Source of the DNA: JAIVJZ01 sp035645695
GTDB taxonomy: Bacteria; Acidobacteriota; Blastocatellia; Pyrinomonadales; Pyrinomonadaceae
Length of the DNA stretch: 64,000 bases
Direction: 5' to 3'
NCBI GenBank assembly: GCA_035645695.1
Contig: DASQMC010000028.1
Coordinates: 1 to 64,000, forward strand
Shown: one piece after another, positions 1-8,904 of the stretch
Numbering within the stretch: the stretch's first letter is position 1
Layout: every line of letters starts with the position of its first letter
Notes under the pieces: model-generated
Seen by the model: the letters and a program-made list of their open reading frames with translations, nothing else
Databases searched by the model: none
What the model was told of the DNA's origin: nothing
Position numbers and translations under genes: made by a program

Positions 1-1
1 C

Positions 2-421
2 AAAAAAGCGGGGCCGGAAGTGACGCGCAGTTACGTCGCGCACATCTCGGTCGAGGCCAATCAATTCTTCCGCGAGATCACGGGCGACGCGGGCCGGACG
101 CTGCGCTGGTCGAGCGATTACGAAATCATGCTGGAAGAGGACGGCCACGAACGCTCGTTCGTCAACCTCTCCGGCGGCGAGCAGATGGTCGCGGCCCTGT
201 CCGTGCGCCTCGCGCTCCTGAAACAACTCTCGGACATCCGCATCGCCTTCTTCGACGAGCCGACGGTGAACATGGACGCAGAGCGGCGCGAAAACCTCGC
301 GCGCCAGATCGGGCAGGTGCGCCACTTCAATCAACTTTTCGTCATCTCGCACGACGACACGTTCGAGGAATCGGTGGATCACGTTCTCGTCCTCACAGGC
401 GAACACGAGGCGGCGGCGTGA
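2..421 (+). CDS. SbcC/Rad50-like SMC-family ATPase, C-terminal fragment
   Basis: The frame is open from base 2 and ends at TGA 419-421, so only the last 139 residues of a gene that starts outside the window are visible. They hold the C-terminal half of an ABC-type ATPase head: the signature motif LSGGEQ, then a Walker B strand ending in FFDEPTVNMD with its D-loop, then the H-loop region VISHDDTFE. This arrangement is typical of SbcC/Rad50 and related SMC-like DNA repair ATPases, which work with an SbcD/Mre11 nuclease. A separate sbcD-like gene lies 33 kb away on the other strand (33130-34590). The next gene overlaps by 4 bases (GTGA), so the two are probably co-transcribed. The family call is strong. 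Which subfamily (SbcC, Rad50 or another SMC-like ATPase) cannot be settled from this part. Confidence 0.8.
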   Translation, partial: KKAGPEVTRSYVAHISVEANQFFREITGDAGRTLRWSSDYEIMLEEDGHERSFVNLSGGEQMVAALSVRLALLKQLSDIRIAFFDEPTVNMDAERRENLARQIGQVRHFNQLFVISHDDTFEESVDHVLVLTGEHEAAA

Positions 422-897
422 GCGTGAAGAACTTGAAGGAAGTTACGATCTATTGCGACGGGTCGAGCCTCGGCAACGGTCAGGCCGAGCCGCGCGCGGC
501 GGCCGTCGCGCTCCTGAACTTCCGCGACCGCTGGCGCGCCTTCGGCTGCTATCTCGGCACGGCGACGAACCAGCAGGCCGAGATCGCCGCAGCCGCCGTC
601 GGGCTCGAACAACTGCGCGAGCCGTGCCGCGTGCGCGTGTTGACCGACTCGCGCTACGTCGTCGAGACGATGGCCGGACGCTTTCGTCGCAAGTCCAACC
701 ACGAATGGTGGGTGCGTCTCGACAAAGCCCTCGGCGCGCACCGCATCGAATGGGAATGGATCAAAGGCCACGCCGGGCATAACGCGCAGGAGGCGGTGGA
801 CAAAGCCGCGCGCCGCATCGCCGCGCTCGGCCGCGTCGATGAAAGCGTGCTGCGCGAGGCGGCCGAGACGGCCGACGCATCCGGCGGCAAACCATAG
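418..897 (+). CDS. ribonuclease H family protein (RNase HI-like)
   Basis: A protein of 159 residues, the usual size of a single-domain RNase HI, which cuts the RNA strand of RNA-DNA hybrids. The four acidic catalytic positions of the family can be placed: D14 in IYCDGS, E55 in NQQAEI, D77 in LTDSRYV, and D128 in AVDKAARR. The stretch WIKGHAGHNAQ matches the basic-handle/His loop of RNase HI. The GTG start overlaps the stop of the upstream SbcC-like gene (GTGA), which points to translational coupling and a shared role in DNA repair or replication. No signal peptide or extra domain is seen. Confidence 0.88.
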   Translation: MSVKNLKEVTIYCDGSSLGNGQAEPRAAAVALLNFRDRWRAFGCYLGTATNQQAEIAAAAVGLEQLREPCRVRVLTDSRYVVETMAGRFRRKSNHEWWVRLDKALGAHRIEWEWIKGHAGHNAQEAVDKAARRIAALGRVDESVLREAAETADASGGKP

Positions 898-1023
898 AAG
901 CGGTGTTTCGTTCGCCGGCTTCGACAGCCCGGCGGCCTATCGCCTGTTTGAGGGCGCGAACGAGCAGAGCTATAACCCGAACTTCTTTCAACGAGGGCGG
1001 CAAATTCTCATCACGGAGAGAAC

Positions 1024-1974
1024 ATGAAACTGAGAGGCTTCGACGCTATCACTCGCCGGAACACTCGCCGGAGCATTCGCCGGATCACTCGCCGGAGCAT
1101 TCACCGGTTTGGCAGCGGCTCTGCGCTTTGTTTATGCCTGCCGGCGTTGCTGCTGCTGCTGCTGACGGGCGCGGCGCGAGGCGGTGAGTTGGAAAGTCGT
1201 TTCGCGAAGTACGGCGAGACGAAGGTTCACTATCAGGCGGGCGGCAAGGGCGCGGAGGCTTTGATTTTCGTCCACGGGTGGACGTGCGATTCGAGTTTTT
1301 GGCGCGGTCAGATGAGTGCGTTCCCGGCCGTGCGCGTCGTCGCACTCGATTTGCCCGGACACGGCCGGAGCGACAAGCCGCGCGCGGATTACACGATTGC
1401 CTATTTCGCGCGCTCTATCGAGGCGGTGATGCGAGACGCCGGGATCAAGCGCGCGGTACTCGTCGGCCATAGTATGGGGACGCCCGTCATCAGGCAGTTT
1501 TACAGGTTCTACCCGGAGAAGACGCTCGGCCTCGTGATCGCCGACGGCGCGCTGCGTCTGATGTTGCCGAAAGAGCAGATGGAGGGGTTCGTCGGGCGGC
1601 TGCGGAGCGACTACCGCTCGGTCGCGCCGCAGATGGTTGACGGGATGCTGATGCCGATTAGAGAGGCAAAGTTAAAAGGCGAAATCCGCAAGACGATGCT
1701 CTCGACACCCGACTACGTTGCGGGCAGCGCAATGCAGGGCATGGCGGACGAGAAGGTCTATGAAAAAGACCCGATCAAAATTCCGGTCCTGGCGATTCTG
1801 GCTAAGTCGCCGTTCTGGCCGCCGGACACGGAGGCGTTCCTGCGCGGTCTCGCCCCTAAACTGGAATTTTATATGTGGAGTGATGTGAGCCACTTCCTGA
1901 TGATGGAAAAGCCGCAGGAATTCAATCAAACGGTGCAGGCATTCCTGTCGAAAAACAATCTGCTCAAGAAATAG
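1024..1974 (+). CDS. exported alpha/beta hydrolase with repeat-encoded N-terminus
   Basis: A 316-residue alpha/beta-hydrolase. HGW near residue 84 is the oxyanion region, Ser150 in VGHSMG is the nucleophile, and the His in DVSHFLMMEKP near the end is the likely catalytic His. Substrate is unknown. A hydrophobic segment (about residues 33-49, Leu-rich) followed by AARGG looks like a signal peptide. It is preceded by an unusually long Arg-rich stretch (residues 9-28) encoded by five 12-bp tandem repeats at 1049-1108. The ATG at 1024 follows a plausible ribosome site (GGAGAGAAC), but translation could also begin nearer the hydrophobic segment, with the repeats then lying in the leader. The gene stands alone, 126 bases after rnhA. 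Confidence 0.8.
   Translation: MKLRGFDAITRRNTRRSIRRITRRSIHRFGSGSALCLCLPALLLLLLTGAARGGELESRFAKYGETKVHYQAGGKGAEALIFVHGWTCDSSFWRGQMSAFPAVRVVALDLPGHGRSDKPRADYTIAYFARSIEAVMRDAGIKRAVLVGHSMGTPVIRQFYRFYPEKTLGLVIADGALRLMLPKEQMEGFVGRLRSDYRSVAPQMVDGMLMPIREAKLKGEIRKTMLSTPDYVAGSAMQGMADEKVYEKDPIKIPVLAILAKSPFWPPDTEAFLRGLAPKLEFYMWSDVSHFLMMEKPQEFNQTVQAFLSKNNLLKK
1049..1108 (+). repeat. five 12-bp tandem repeats inside hydrolase N-terminus
   Basis: Five consecutive units of the type TCACTCGCCGGA at 1049-1060, 1061-1072, 1073-1084, 1085-1096 and 1097-1108, differing at one to three positions each. Since 12 is a multiple of 3, copy number can change without a frameshift. Each unit encodes four residues of the type I-T-R-R or S-I-R-R, all in front of the signal-peptide core of the hydrolase. 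Confidence 0.9.
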
Positions 1975-2055
1975 GCTGTTATCGGGCTGAATCTTGCCCC
2001 CTTCGCCCCCGCCGAACAACTCAACGCAGCCGACTCGCACCATAGCATCCTGTAC

Positions 2056-2095
2056 AACGCCGGTAGTTCGGCTGCGCGGTCGAACTACCGGCGTT
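2056..2095. repeat. perfect 15-bp stem hairpin between genes
   Basis: AACGCCGGTAGTTCG (2056-2070) and its exact reverse complement (2081-2095) flank a 10-base loop. It lies 81 bases after the hydrolase stop. There is no T-run on either side, so it is not a classic intrinsic terminator. It may still stabilise or end the hydrolase transcript. Confidence 0.6.
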
Positions 2096-2214
2096 CTAAA
2101 TGCCTTAATGTAAGCGTGGAGTAGTAAAGATGCCGCTTGACGCTTTTGCGTGAGCCTGCTGTCAGTCATAATGTACGGCGTCCCCCGAGATTAAACTCCC
2201 CCGCTTGTCGATTC

Positions 2215-4212
2215 ATGCCGATTCGTAATTTCATCGCCACGCGCGCGCGCGTCTTCCTGATGCTCACGCTTTCCGGCCTGTTCGCCGGGAGCGCGGCGGC
2301 GCAGACGCGCGGGTGGCTGTGGCAGAACCCTCTGCCGCAGGGCAACGCGATTCACACGCTCCGGTTCGCGGCCGACAAATTGAGCGGCTGGGCGATGGGC
2401 GCGGACGGCGCGATCCTGCGCACGGACGATGGCGGCTACGAGTGGGAGGCGCAGAGCGCGCCCGTCGCGACGACGCTCTACGGGTTGTTTGTCCGCGACA
2501 GGAATACTGCGGTCGCCGTCGGGGCGCGCGGCGTCGTGCTGACGACCGAGAACGGCGGCGAGCGTTGGACGGCAAGGCCGACCGGCGTCAAAGATCATCT
2601 CTACAACGTCGCCTTCGCGGGGCGCGATTTGCGGCACGGTTGGGCGTGCGGAACATACGGGCGCATCATCGCCACCACGGACGGCGGGCGCACGTGGCGC
2701 GAGCAAACTTCGGGCGTGACCGCGCACCTCCTCTCGATCTCTTTCGGCGACGAGCGAACGGGCATCGCGGTCGGGGCGAACGGCACGATGCTCGTGACTT
2801 CGGACGGGGGCGCGAGTTGGCGAAGCCAGCCACAGGCGAAAGAGCTGCCGCTGACGGGCGTGGCCTTCGCGGGACAGAAGAAGGGGGCGGTCGCCGTCGG
2901 CTATGGCGGCCTCATCTTCAAGACGAGCGACGGCGGCGAGACGTGGTCGCGTGTCGAAGTTTATCAGCAGGCCGATCTCTTATCGGTCTACTTCGCCGAC
3001 GAGCGAAACGGATGGGCGGCGGGCAACGACGGCGTCGTGCTCGCAACGGCCGACGGCGGCTCGACGTGGCTGCCCGTGAGCGTGAAGACGCAGCCGCGAC
3101 TGACCACCATCCACTTCGCCGACGCGACGACCGGCTGGACGGCGGGCGTCGATGGCCTCATCCTGCGCACGGACGACGGCGGCCTCGAATGGCGCAGGCT
3201 CTCGGAGGGCGGGCGCGAAGACCTCGCGGACATCTTTTTTCTCGACGGCTCGCGCGGCTGGGCGGTAGGCTCGCGCGGTCGCATTCTTTACACGAGCTCG
3301 GGCGGGAAGCGTTGGACAGCGAGGCCGTCGGGCGTCACATCGCGCCTCACGCACGTCTTCTTCGTTGACGAGTCGCACGGCTGGACGGTCGGCGAAGCGG
3401 GCACGATCCTGCGCACGGGAAACGGCGGCGTGACGTGGGCGAAAGTCGATTCGCCCGTCACGCACGAACTTTCCGGCGTGCACTTCGCGGACGAAAAACA
3501 CGGCCTTGCCGTCGGCGCGCGAGGCACGATTTTGACGACCGACGACGGCGGCGAAACGTGGCGGCAGAGGCGTTCGGACACGATCACTTGGCTCGAAGAT
3601 GTGTCTTACGCGGGCGGCGCGGGCGGCGCGGGTGGGCGGATCGCGGTCGCCGTGGGCGCGCAGGGCATGATCATGCGGACTGAGGACGGCGGCGAGTCGT
3701 GGCGTTACATCGAGACGAACACGAAGGAATGGCTCTACGGCGTGGCGTTCGCGGACAAGTCGCGCGGCTTCATCGCCGGCGAGCGCGGGTTGATCCTGCG
3801 CACGGACGACGCAGGGAAGCAGTGGAAACAGCAGGAGAGCAAGGTCAAACTCAACCTCTTCGCCGTCTCGGTCGCCTCGCCGCTCGACGCGCTGATAGTC
3901 GGCGAGCAGGGACGCGTGATGCAGACCAGAGACGGCGGCGAGACGTGGGACGCGCTGGCGAGCGCGACGAGCGTGCCGCTGTTCGCCGTCTCCTACCGGG
4001 GCGGCTCGGCCGCGTGGGTCGCCGGGCGCGGCGGCGCGATTTTGCGTCGCACGGCGTCGGTCGCCACCGTCAACATCCCGCGCCCGAAACTGCCGCCCGC
4101 CCTGCGCGGCAAGAAACCGCCCCCGGACGCAGACGATGGCCTGCCAGCGCTCAACGAACGCGACATTCCGCGCGCCCTGCCCCCGAACAAGAAACGCCCG
4201 CCCGCGAGTTGA
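2215..4212 (+). CDS. exported YCF48/BNR-type beta-propeller protein
   Basis: About 665 residues from the ATG at 2215, which is followed at once by a signal peptide (hydrophobic core around residues 12-28, cleavage likely after AAAQ). An in-frame TTG at 2137 would add 26 residues that spoil the signal peptide, so it is not chosen. The mature part is almost entirely about fourteen repeats of some 43 residues, each with a G-W-x-x-G turn, then G-x-I-L-R-T and DDGGxxW. This is the YCF48/photosynthesis-stability-factor or sialidase-type (BNR) repeat. Fourteen repeats would fit two seven-bladed propellers (inference). The C-terminus is Pro/Arg-rich (KLPPALRGKKPPPD). YCF48-like proteins in plants and cyanobacteria assist photosystem II assembly. 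In this setting the role is unknown, probably protein binding outside the cytoplasm. Confidence 0.85.
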   Translation: MPIRNFIATRARVFLMLTLSGLFAGSAAAQTRGWLWQNPLPQGNAIHTLRFAADKLSGWAMGADGAILRTDDGGYEWEAQSAPVATTLYGLFVRDRNTAVAVGARGVVLTTENGGERWTARPTGVKDHLYNVAFAGRDLRHGWACGTYGRIIATTDGGRTWREQTSGVTAHLLSISFGDERTGIAVGANGTMLVTSDGGASWRSQPQAKELPLTGVAFAGQKKGAVAVGYGGLIFKTSDGGETWSRVEVYQQADLLSVYFADERNGWAAGNDGVVLATADGGSTWLPVSVKTQPRLTTIHFADATTGWTAGVDGLILRTDDGGLEWRRLSEGGREDLADIFFLDGSRGWAVGSRGRILYTSSGGKRWTARPSGVTSRLTHVFFVDESHGWTVGEAGTILRTGNGGVTWAKVDSPVTHELSGVHFADEKHGLAVGARGTILTTDDGGETWRQRRSDTITWLEDVSYAGGAGGAGGRIAVAVGAQGMIMRTEDGGESWRYIETNTKEWLYGVAFADKSRGFIAGERGLILRTDDAGKQWKQQESKVKLNLFAVSVASPLDALIVGEQGRVMQTRDGGETWDALASATSVPLFAVSYRGGSAAWVAGRGGAILRRTASVATVNIPRPKLPPALRGKKPPPDADDGLPALNERDIPRALPPNKKRPPAS

Positions 4213-4332
4213 AACGGGGCGGCGGGCGGCGGAGGTGGAGTTAAAGGGCGCATCTCGCCGTTGGCGAAAACACGTCCGGTTCTGCGATACTCTAGGTAGA
4301 CGGGAAACCGCGGGGAGTGATCGAAAAAAGAG

Positions 4333-4947
4333 ATGATGTCATGTCCAGTTTGCGCCCACGAAAATCCAGACGGCGTGCGGTTCTGCGTCAAGTGTGGCTG
4401 GCAGCTTGTCCAGTCGAGCGGCAGCGAAACCGTCGCGCTGTTTCAGGGACAGGCGTCGGCGGTGGATGCTCTACACCCGAACGAAGCCCCGCCCACCACG
4501 CAGCTCCAGAAGAACGCCGACACGCAGGAATTTACCCCGCAGGATTTTCTCGTGCTCGTGGTCGACGACACGGTTGATAACCTCGTCATCATCAGCCTGC
4601 ATCTGCAACAGTCCGGCTATCGCGTCGTCACGGCCAACGACGGCGAGGAGGCGATCAAGGTAGCCGCGCTCACACAACCCGACCTGATCCTGATGGACAT
4701 CAGCATGCCCGGCCTCGACGGTCTCGGCGCGACGCGCAAGATTCGCGAGCATCCGGCGCTGCGCCCCGTGCCCGTCATCGCCGTCACGGCGTTCACCACG
4801 GAAGGCTTCCAGCGCGCCGCCTACGACGCCGGGATGGAAGGCTATCTCACCAAGCCGATTGACTTCGAGCGGCTCAACGATCTCATCCGCAGCCTCCTGC
4901 CCGTCAAAAAAACCGACGCCGCCAACACGCTCGGCGGCGACGAATGA
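4333..4947 (+). CDS. zinc-ribbon plus response-regulator receiver protein
   Basis: A 204-residue protein in two parts. Residues 4-22 form a four-Cys zinc ribbon (CPVCAHE, then FCVKCGW). A linker of about 45 residues follows. Residues 72-195 are a CheY-like receiver: acidic pair D78/D79, phospho-acceptor D122 in LMDISMPG, Thr in AVTAF and the conserved Lys in LTKPID. No output domain follows the receiver, so signalling is probably by protein contact, perhaps with the ribbon. The second ATG at 4336 is also possible. A weak promoter-like pair (TTGGCG 4261-4266, GATACT 4286-4291, 19-base spacer) lies upstream. No partner kinase is adjacent. Confidence 0.85.
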   Translation: MMSCPVCAHENPDGVRFCVKCGWQLVQSSGSETVALFQGQASAVDALHPNEAPPTTQLQKNADTQEFTPQDFLVLVVDDTVDNLVIISLHLQQSGYRVVTANDGEEAIKVAALTQPDLILMDISMPGLDGLGATRKIREHPALRPVPVIAVTAFTTEGFQRAAYDAGMEGYLTKPIDFERLNDLIRSLLPVKKTDAANTLGGDE

Positions 4948-5027
4948 AAAAAGCGCAGGCCGCGCGTGAACCCGCACGCGACCCGCGCCTCCCCTGGTAA
5001 ACCCCCGTCCGGCGAAACTTAAAACGC

Positions 5028-5237
5028 TTACACGCGAACGCGATGCTCTTTCGCGTAGCTGTAGGCCGTGTAGGCGGCGATGATGTGGACGATCCAGCCG
5101 AGCGTACCCGCAGACCCGATCCAGGAGACGCCCGTCAGGAGCAGCCACAGGATACCCGCCAGAATCCGCCCGTTGTAAAGTTGCCCCAACCCCGGAATCA
5201 GCAAACTTAAAAGACCCGCAATAAAAGGATCACGCAT
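5028..5237 (-). CDS. small TM2-like membrane protein
   Basis: A 69-residue protein with two hydrophobic segments (about residues 6-22 and 26-60). It begins with the GLLSLLIPGLGQLYNG pattern of TM2-domain and similar small membrane proteins, in which a G-x-GQ-x-Y-N-G turn joins the helices. The ATG at 5237 is preceded on the minus strand by GGAGGTTAAGAGCG, a good ribosome site. Function is unknown. It lies downstream of dnaX on the same strand, separated by the heptamer repeat region. Confidence 0.75.
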   Translation of the reverse strand: MRDPFIAGLLSLLIPGLGQLYNGRILAGILWLLLTGVSWIGSAGTLGWIVHIIAAYTAYSYAKEHRVRV

Positions 5238-5299
5238 CGCTCTTAACCTCCGTGCAAACTATACGCGCGCCCGCGCGTCTTTGTTCGCGAGAATAAACG

Positions 5300-5433
5300 G
5301 TGAGCAGTGAGCAGTGAGCAGTAAGCAGTTAAGAAGTAAGAAAACTGTTTTTCACTGCTTACTGCTCACTGCTCACTGCTCACTCTTTACTGCTTACTGC
5401 TTACTGCTTACTGCTCACTCTTTACTGCTTACT
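5300..5433. repeat. palindromic heptanucleotide repeat cluster (family E)
   Basis: The left half is built from GTGAGCA/GTAAGCA-type heptamers (5300-5335) and the right half from their complements (TTACTGC, TCACTGC, 5350-5433), so the whole forms a long imperfect hairpin. The right arm runs through the stop codon of dnaX (TAA at 5424-5422, minus strand) and supplies its last four codons. This resembles the short tandemly repeated heptamers seen in some bacterial genomes and is not a CRISPR: there are no unique spacers. Confidence 0.85.
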
Positions 5434-7500
5434 CGTCCCATCAACACGGCGCACGTCCACGATCTCGGCGTGGAAAGCGCGCAGGACTTGCTGCACCGAA
5501 GGGTGGTTCTCGGCCAGCTCGCGCAGCCGTCGTCTCTCTTCGGCTTCCCCGTCGCGCGCCGCAGGCAAATCGTCTTCGCGGCTCTCGTTCTTGTCTTTGA
5601 TCGCGATGCGCACGCCCATCTCGCGCCCGCACACGCTCTGGCATACCTCGCGCAGAAGTTTGATGCTCTCCGGCTTGGCGAGATTGTCGCGCAGGTGCTT
5701 GGCCTCAGGCGCGAACTCTACGTACAACTCCTCGCCCTCGACGGCGACCTTGCGCGCGCCTTCGAGCGCGATGGCGAGGAATGGCTTGCGGCGATCTTCG
5801 AGTCCCGTCTTGATGCGCTCGACGATGCCGCCGCCCGCGCCTGAAGTTGACATGATGGGCGCTTCGCCGAAGCCTTGCGGCGCGGGCGGCGCGGGCGGCG
5901 CGGGTGACGCGGGCGTCGTGTCGTTGCTCCGGGGCGACTGTGGCGGCACCAGTTTGAGCGGGGGAGCGGAGGCCGCCTGCGGTTCTTCCCACGGCGGCGC
6001 TTCCCACGGCGGGGTGTCCGCCGCAGAAGACGTGTCCGGCGTGAGAGAGTTCGCGGTCGGTCGCGCCTCCGCGCCGGACTTCGCGGCGTTGTTAGCCGTT
6101 GATATGGAAGCGTTGGGGGACTGCGCCGCTGCGGGGTCTTCACGCCCCGCTTCATAATCCGCCGTTGCGGAGGCGCGCGAGGCAGTTGGCATCCCCTTGC
6201 CGCCGCTGCTGCTGGCACCGCCGCCCGCGTACCCGCTCCCTCTTCCGGGCGCGCCGCCGCCCGTCGTGCCGCCCGCGGGCGGCGCGGAAGATGTGCCCGG
6301 CGTCGTAGCGGCCACCGGCGCTTTGCCCGTGCGGAGAGCCTCTTCGAGCGCGTTCAGGCGTTCGATGATCGTGCCGAGCGGGGCGAGGCGGCGCATCTCG
6401 ATCAACTTGACCAGCCCGATCTCTAGTTGGTAACGCGGGTGCGCGCCCTCGCGCAAAATGCGCTCCGTCTCCGTCAGGCTGTGGAAGAAGCGTACGAGGT
6501 CCGACTCGGAAAAATCACGCGCGGCGAGCATCAGTTCCCTGCGTTCCGCGTCGCCCGCGTCCAGCCCTTCGGCCGCATCGCCTGCCACCTTCACGACCAG
6601 CAGATCGCGCACGTGCGACATCAGGTCGCGGCAAAAATTTCTCAAGTCGTGCCCGCGCATGACGAGATCGTCCACGACGGCGAGCGCATCGCGCGGCTCG
6701 CCCGCCGCAATCGAGCGCATGACGCGCGTGCGAAGTTCCGCCCCGGCGATGCCGAGCGCGGCTTCCACGTCCGCGACGGTGATCCCGGCGTCGCTGAAAC
6801 TGATGACCTGATCGAAGGCCGACTGCGCGTCGCGCATCGAACCCTCGCCCGCGCGCGCGATCTCGCGCAGGGCTTCTTCCGCGACGTTGATCCCTTCGGC
6901 GTCGGCGATGAGGCGCAGGCGTTCGGCGATGCGCGCCGTGGCGATGGTGCGAAACTCGAACTGCTGGCTGCGCGAGAGGATCGTGTCGGGGATTTTGTGC
7001 GACTCGGTGGTCGCCATGATGAAGACGACGCGCGGCGGCGGCTCTTCCAGCGTCTTCAGGAGCGCGTTGAAGGCCGCGCCCGACAGCATGTGTACCTCGT
7101 CGATGATGAAGACTTTGTAGCGGTCGCGCGCCGGGCTGACGCCGACCGTGTTGATGATCGAATCGCGCACGTTGTCCACGCCCGTGTTCGAGGCCGCGTC
7201 GATTTCGAGCACGTCGATTGAACGCCCCTCGGCCACCTCGCGGCAGGATGAACACTGATCCGCGTCGGTCGTCCGGCAGGGCGTGGCGGTGGGGCGCGCC
7301 GCCTTGTGACAGTTGAGGGCTTTGGCGAGCAGGCGCGCCGTCGTCGTCTTGCCCACGCCGCGCGCGCCGGAGAAGAGATAGGCGTGGTGGAGGCGTTCGT
7401 GTTCGAGCGCGCCGCGAAGCGTCCGCGTGATCGGCTCCTGTCCCGTCACTTCCTCAAAAGTTTGCGGACGCCATTTGCGTGCGATGACTTGATAAGCCAT
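5422..7500 (-). CDS. dnaX: DNA polymerase III subunit gamma/tau
   Basis: The 692-residue clamp-loader ATPase that opens the sliding clamp. It starts MAYQVIARKWRP, the family's usual N-terminus. Walker A is GARGVGKT (45-52), Walker B is IIDEVHML, and the Arg-finger region reads ILSRSQQFEF (many homologues have SRC). Four Cys at about 64, 75, 83 and 86 form the zinc site, with wider spacing than in E. coli. Domain III ends near residue 370. Then comes a Gly/Ser/Ala/Pro-rich low-complexity linker (about 385-560) and a C-terminal tau-like domain. No clear frameshift signal for a gamma form was seen. The last codons lie inside the family E repeat. Confidence 0.96.
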   Translation of the reverse strand: MAYQVIARKWRPQTFEEVTGQEPITRTLRGALEHERLHHAYLFSGARGVGKTTTARLLAKALNCHKAARPTATPCRTTDADQCSSCREVAEGRSIDVLEIDAASNTGVDNVRDSIINTVGVSPARDRYKVFIIDEVHMLSGAAFNALLKTLEEPPPRVVFIMATTESHKIPDTILSRSQQFEFRTIATARIAERLRLIADAEGINVAEEALREIARAGEGSMRDAQSAFDQVISFSDAGITVADVEAALGIAGAELRTRVMRSIAAGEPRDALAVVDDLVMRGHDLRNFCRDLMSHVRDLLVVKVAGDAAEGLDAGDAERRELMLAARDFSESDLVRFFHSLTETERILREGAHPRYQLEIGLVKLIEMRRLAPLGTIIERLNALEEALRTGKAPVAATTPGTSSAPPAGGTTGGGAPGRGSGYAGGGASSSGGKGMPTASRASATADYEAGREDPAAAQSPNASISTANNAAKSGAEARPTANSLTPDTSSAADTPPWEAPPWEEPQAASAPPLKLVPPQSPRSNDTTPASPAPPAPPAPQGFGEAPIMSTSGAGGGIVERIKTGLEDRRKPFLAIALEGARKVAVEGEELYVEFAPEAKHLRDNLAKPESIKLLREVCQSVCGREMGVRIAIKDKNESREDDLPAARDGEAEERRRLRELAENHPSVQQVLRAFHAEIVDVRRVDGTSKQ

Positions 7501-7553
7501 AAAGCTGTCGGTTGTCCTTACGTTGGTAGCGGTGGTCGCGTGTTCGCGGAGCG

Positions 7554-7925
7554 TTAGCCCGTCGTTCTCTCTATCAGCTCGATGCGATTGTCGAAGGGAT
7601 CGAAGAGGGAGAAACGCTTAACGCCCGCGAGCGCGATTTCGTCGCGCGTCCGTACGCCGTTTCGTTCGAGATACGCCCTCACGCCGTCGACATCTTCGAC
7701 CTCAAAGGCCGGGTGGCGTTTCGACTTGCCCTGGACGCGCTCGACGCCGATGTGCAGTTGAATACCGGCGATCTCGAACCAGAGGCCGCCGCGCGCCCTG
7801 AGCGGTTCGGGCTTCTCAATTTCCGTGAGGCCGAGCAGCCCACCGTAGAACTCGCGCGCGCGCTCTTCCGCGTCCGGCGGGATGCAAAGCTGCACGTGAT
7901 CGAGCCTGCGGAAGTTGATCTTCAT
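7554..7925 (-). CDS. glyoxalase/VOC-superfamily protein
   Basis: A 123-residue single VOC (glyoxalase/bleomycin-resistance/dioxygenase) fold. It starts MKINFRRLDHVQL, where His10 is the first metal-ligand position. His58 (QLHIGV) and the Glu of NRIELIE near the C-terminus complete a typical site. The DPFDNRIEL motif is common in the family. The frame is open further upstream, but that part has no VOC similarity and is Arg-rich, so ATG 7925 is chosen. Metal-dependent lyase, isomerase or dioxygenase activity is possible; the substrate is not predictable. It lies 53 bases upstream of dnaX on the same strand. Confidence 0.82.
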   Translation of the reverse strand: MKINFRRLDHVQLCIPPDAEERAREFYGGLLGLTEIEKPEPLRARGGLWFEIAGIQLHIGVERVQGKSKRHPAFEVEDVDGVRAYLERNGVRTRDEIALAGVKRFSLFDPFDNRIELIERTTG

Positions 7926-8306
7926 GCGCAACTTAAAATGAAAACGCGTTGCCGTAAATGAAAAAGAGTTGCCGCGCCCGGCGGCGTCTCGCGTGCTTCC
8001 GAAGCGGCGATGTCGGATTGTGCTCCAAACTCGCCCGCTCCGGCAACTCTCACGCTCGCCCGGCGGCAACTCTTTCCCCGATATGGCCAGACTCCGGACT
8101 GACCCGCAACACACGCGGCCTACGCTACCGTTGCTCCATTCCTGGCCTGGCGGAGTTCGCGAGACGAGCGTTGTGCGGAGCCCGAAGTCTGATAAATTGT
8201 CAAACCTTACAACCGGTGCGCGTCCTGCCGGCGCACTCTGCTTGCCCGGTGCCGTTTACTTTAACCCGCCGCCCGCGCGATGCGCAAACGCGTGCGCTGA
8301 CTGCGC
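7926..8306. other. intergenic region with inverted repeat
   Basis: No convincing gene. It contains a perfect 12-base inverted repeat, AAAGAGTTGCCG (7963-7974) and its complement (8064-8075), about 90 bases apart, with a further partial copy (CCGGCAACTCTC) near 8038-8050. The copies could pair in RNA upstream of the VOC gene. No consensus promoter was found. Confidence 0.4.
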
Positions 8307-8828
8307 TCAGGTTCCGTTAAAGCCGATGCTCATGCGGCGCAGATTTGCGCCGTCGAATTTGCCCGTGGCTTTCACCCGCGCGAGCATCGCGTTGGCCTCC
8401 GCGCGCGTGCGTCCCGCATAGACGGCCATGAAGCGCGCGCCCGCCTGCGTGCCCGTGTAGTAGGTCTCACCCGGTTCGCCGCACGCGCGATCCGTAAAGA
8501 CCTTATGACGGGGAAATAACGCCTGAGCCGCCAGTCGTTCGTCTTCCGGCACGAACGTCCCGCAGTCTTCTTCCGCCGCGCGCACGCTGCGCAAAATAAC
8601 GGCGTAGAAGAATTCGCTCTCCCAGATCATCGCCCGCGCGGGAATGCGAAACGGCAGGCTATACGGCTCGAACTTCAAATCGCCCGTCCTGCATTCCAAA
8701 GTCGGGTCGCCGCAGACCGTGCCCCTCGGTTGCGGCTGGCGTGCGCGCCCGCGCTGCTGCTGCGCTTTGCCCGCGCCCGTCAATAGCAGGCAAACCAGCG
8801 CGCCGCTTATCAGGATTCGTCTGTTCAT
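8307..8828 (-). CDS. exported protein of unknown function
   Basis: A 173-residue protein with an N-terminal signal peptide (ILISGALVCLLLTGAGKAQ, cleavage after KAQ), then a short Gln/Arg/Pro-rich stretch and a compact domain with four or five Cys (C39, C46, C88, C115) that could form disulfides outside the cytoplasm. It ends in MSIGFNGT. I do not recognise the family. It is followed after 380 bases by the VOC gene on the same strand and is preceded by the YggT gene on the same strand. Confidence 0.65.
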   Translation of the reverse strand: MNRRILISGALVCLLLTGAGKAQQQRGRARQPQPRGTVCGDPTLECRTGDLKFEPYSLPFRIPARAMIWESEFFYAVILRSVRAAEEDCGTFVPEDERLAAQALFPRHKVFTDRACGEPGETYYTGTQAGARFMAVYAGRTRAEANAMLARVKATGKFDGANLRRMSIGFNGT

Positions 8829-8904
8829 GCGCTCTTATCGGGTTTGCCGTCGGGTCGCTGACGACGTTCATCGCGCGCGCCGCGTCGATCTTAAATACGA
8901 TGCG

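Noticed and set aside
2137..2214. Upstream TTG start for the YCF48 protein
   Set aside because: It would place 26 polar residues before the signal peptide; ATG 2215 begins the signal directly.
5300..5433. Heptamer repeats considered as a CRISPR array
   Set aside because: Units are 7 bp, adjoining, without unique spacers, and there are no cas genes.
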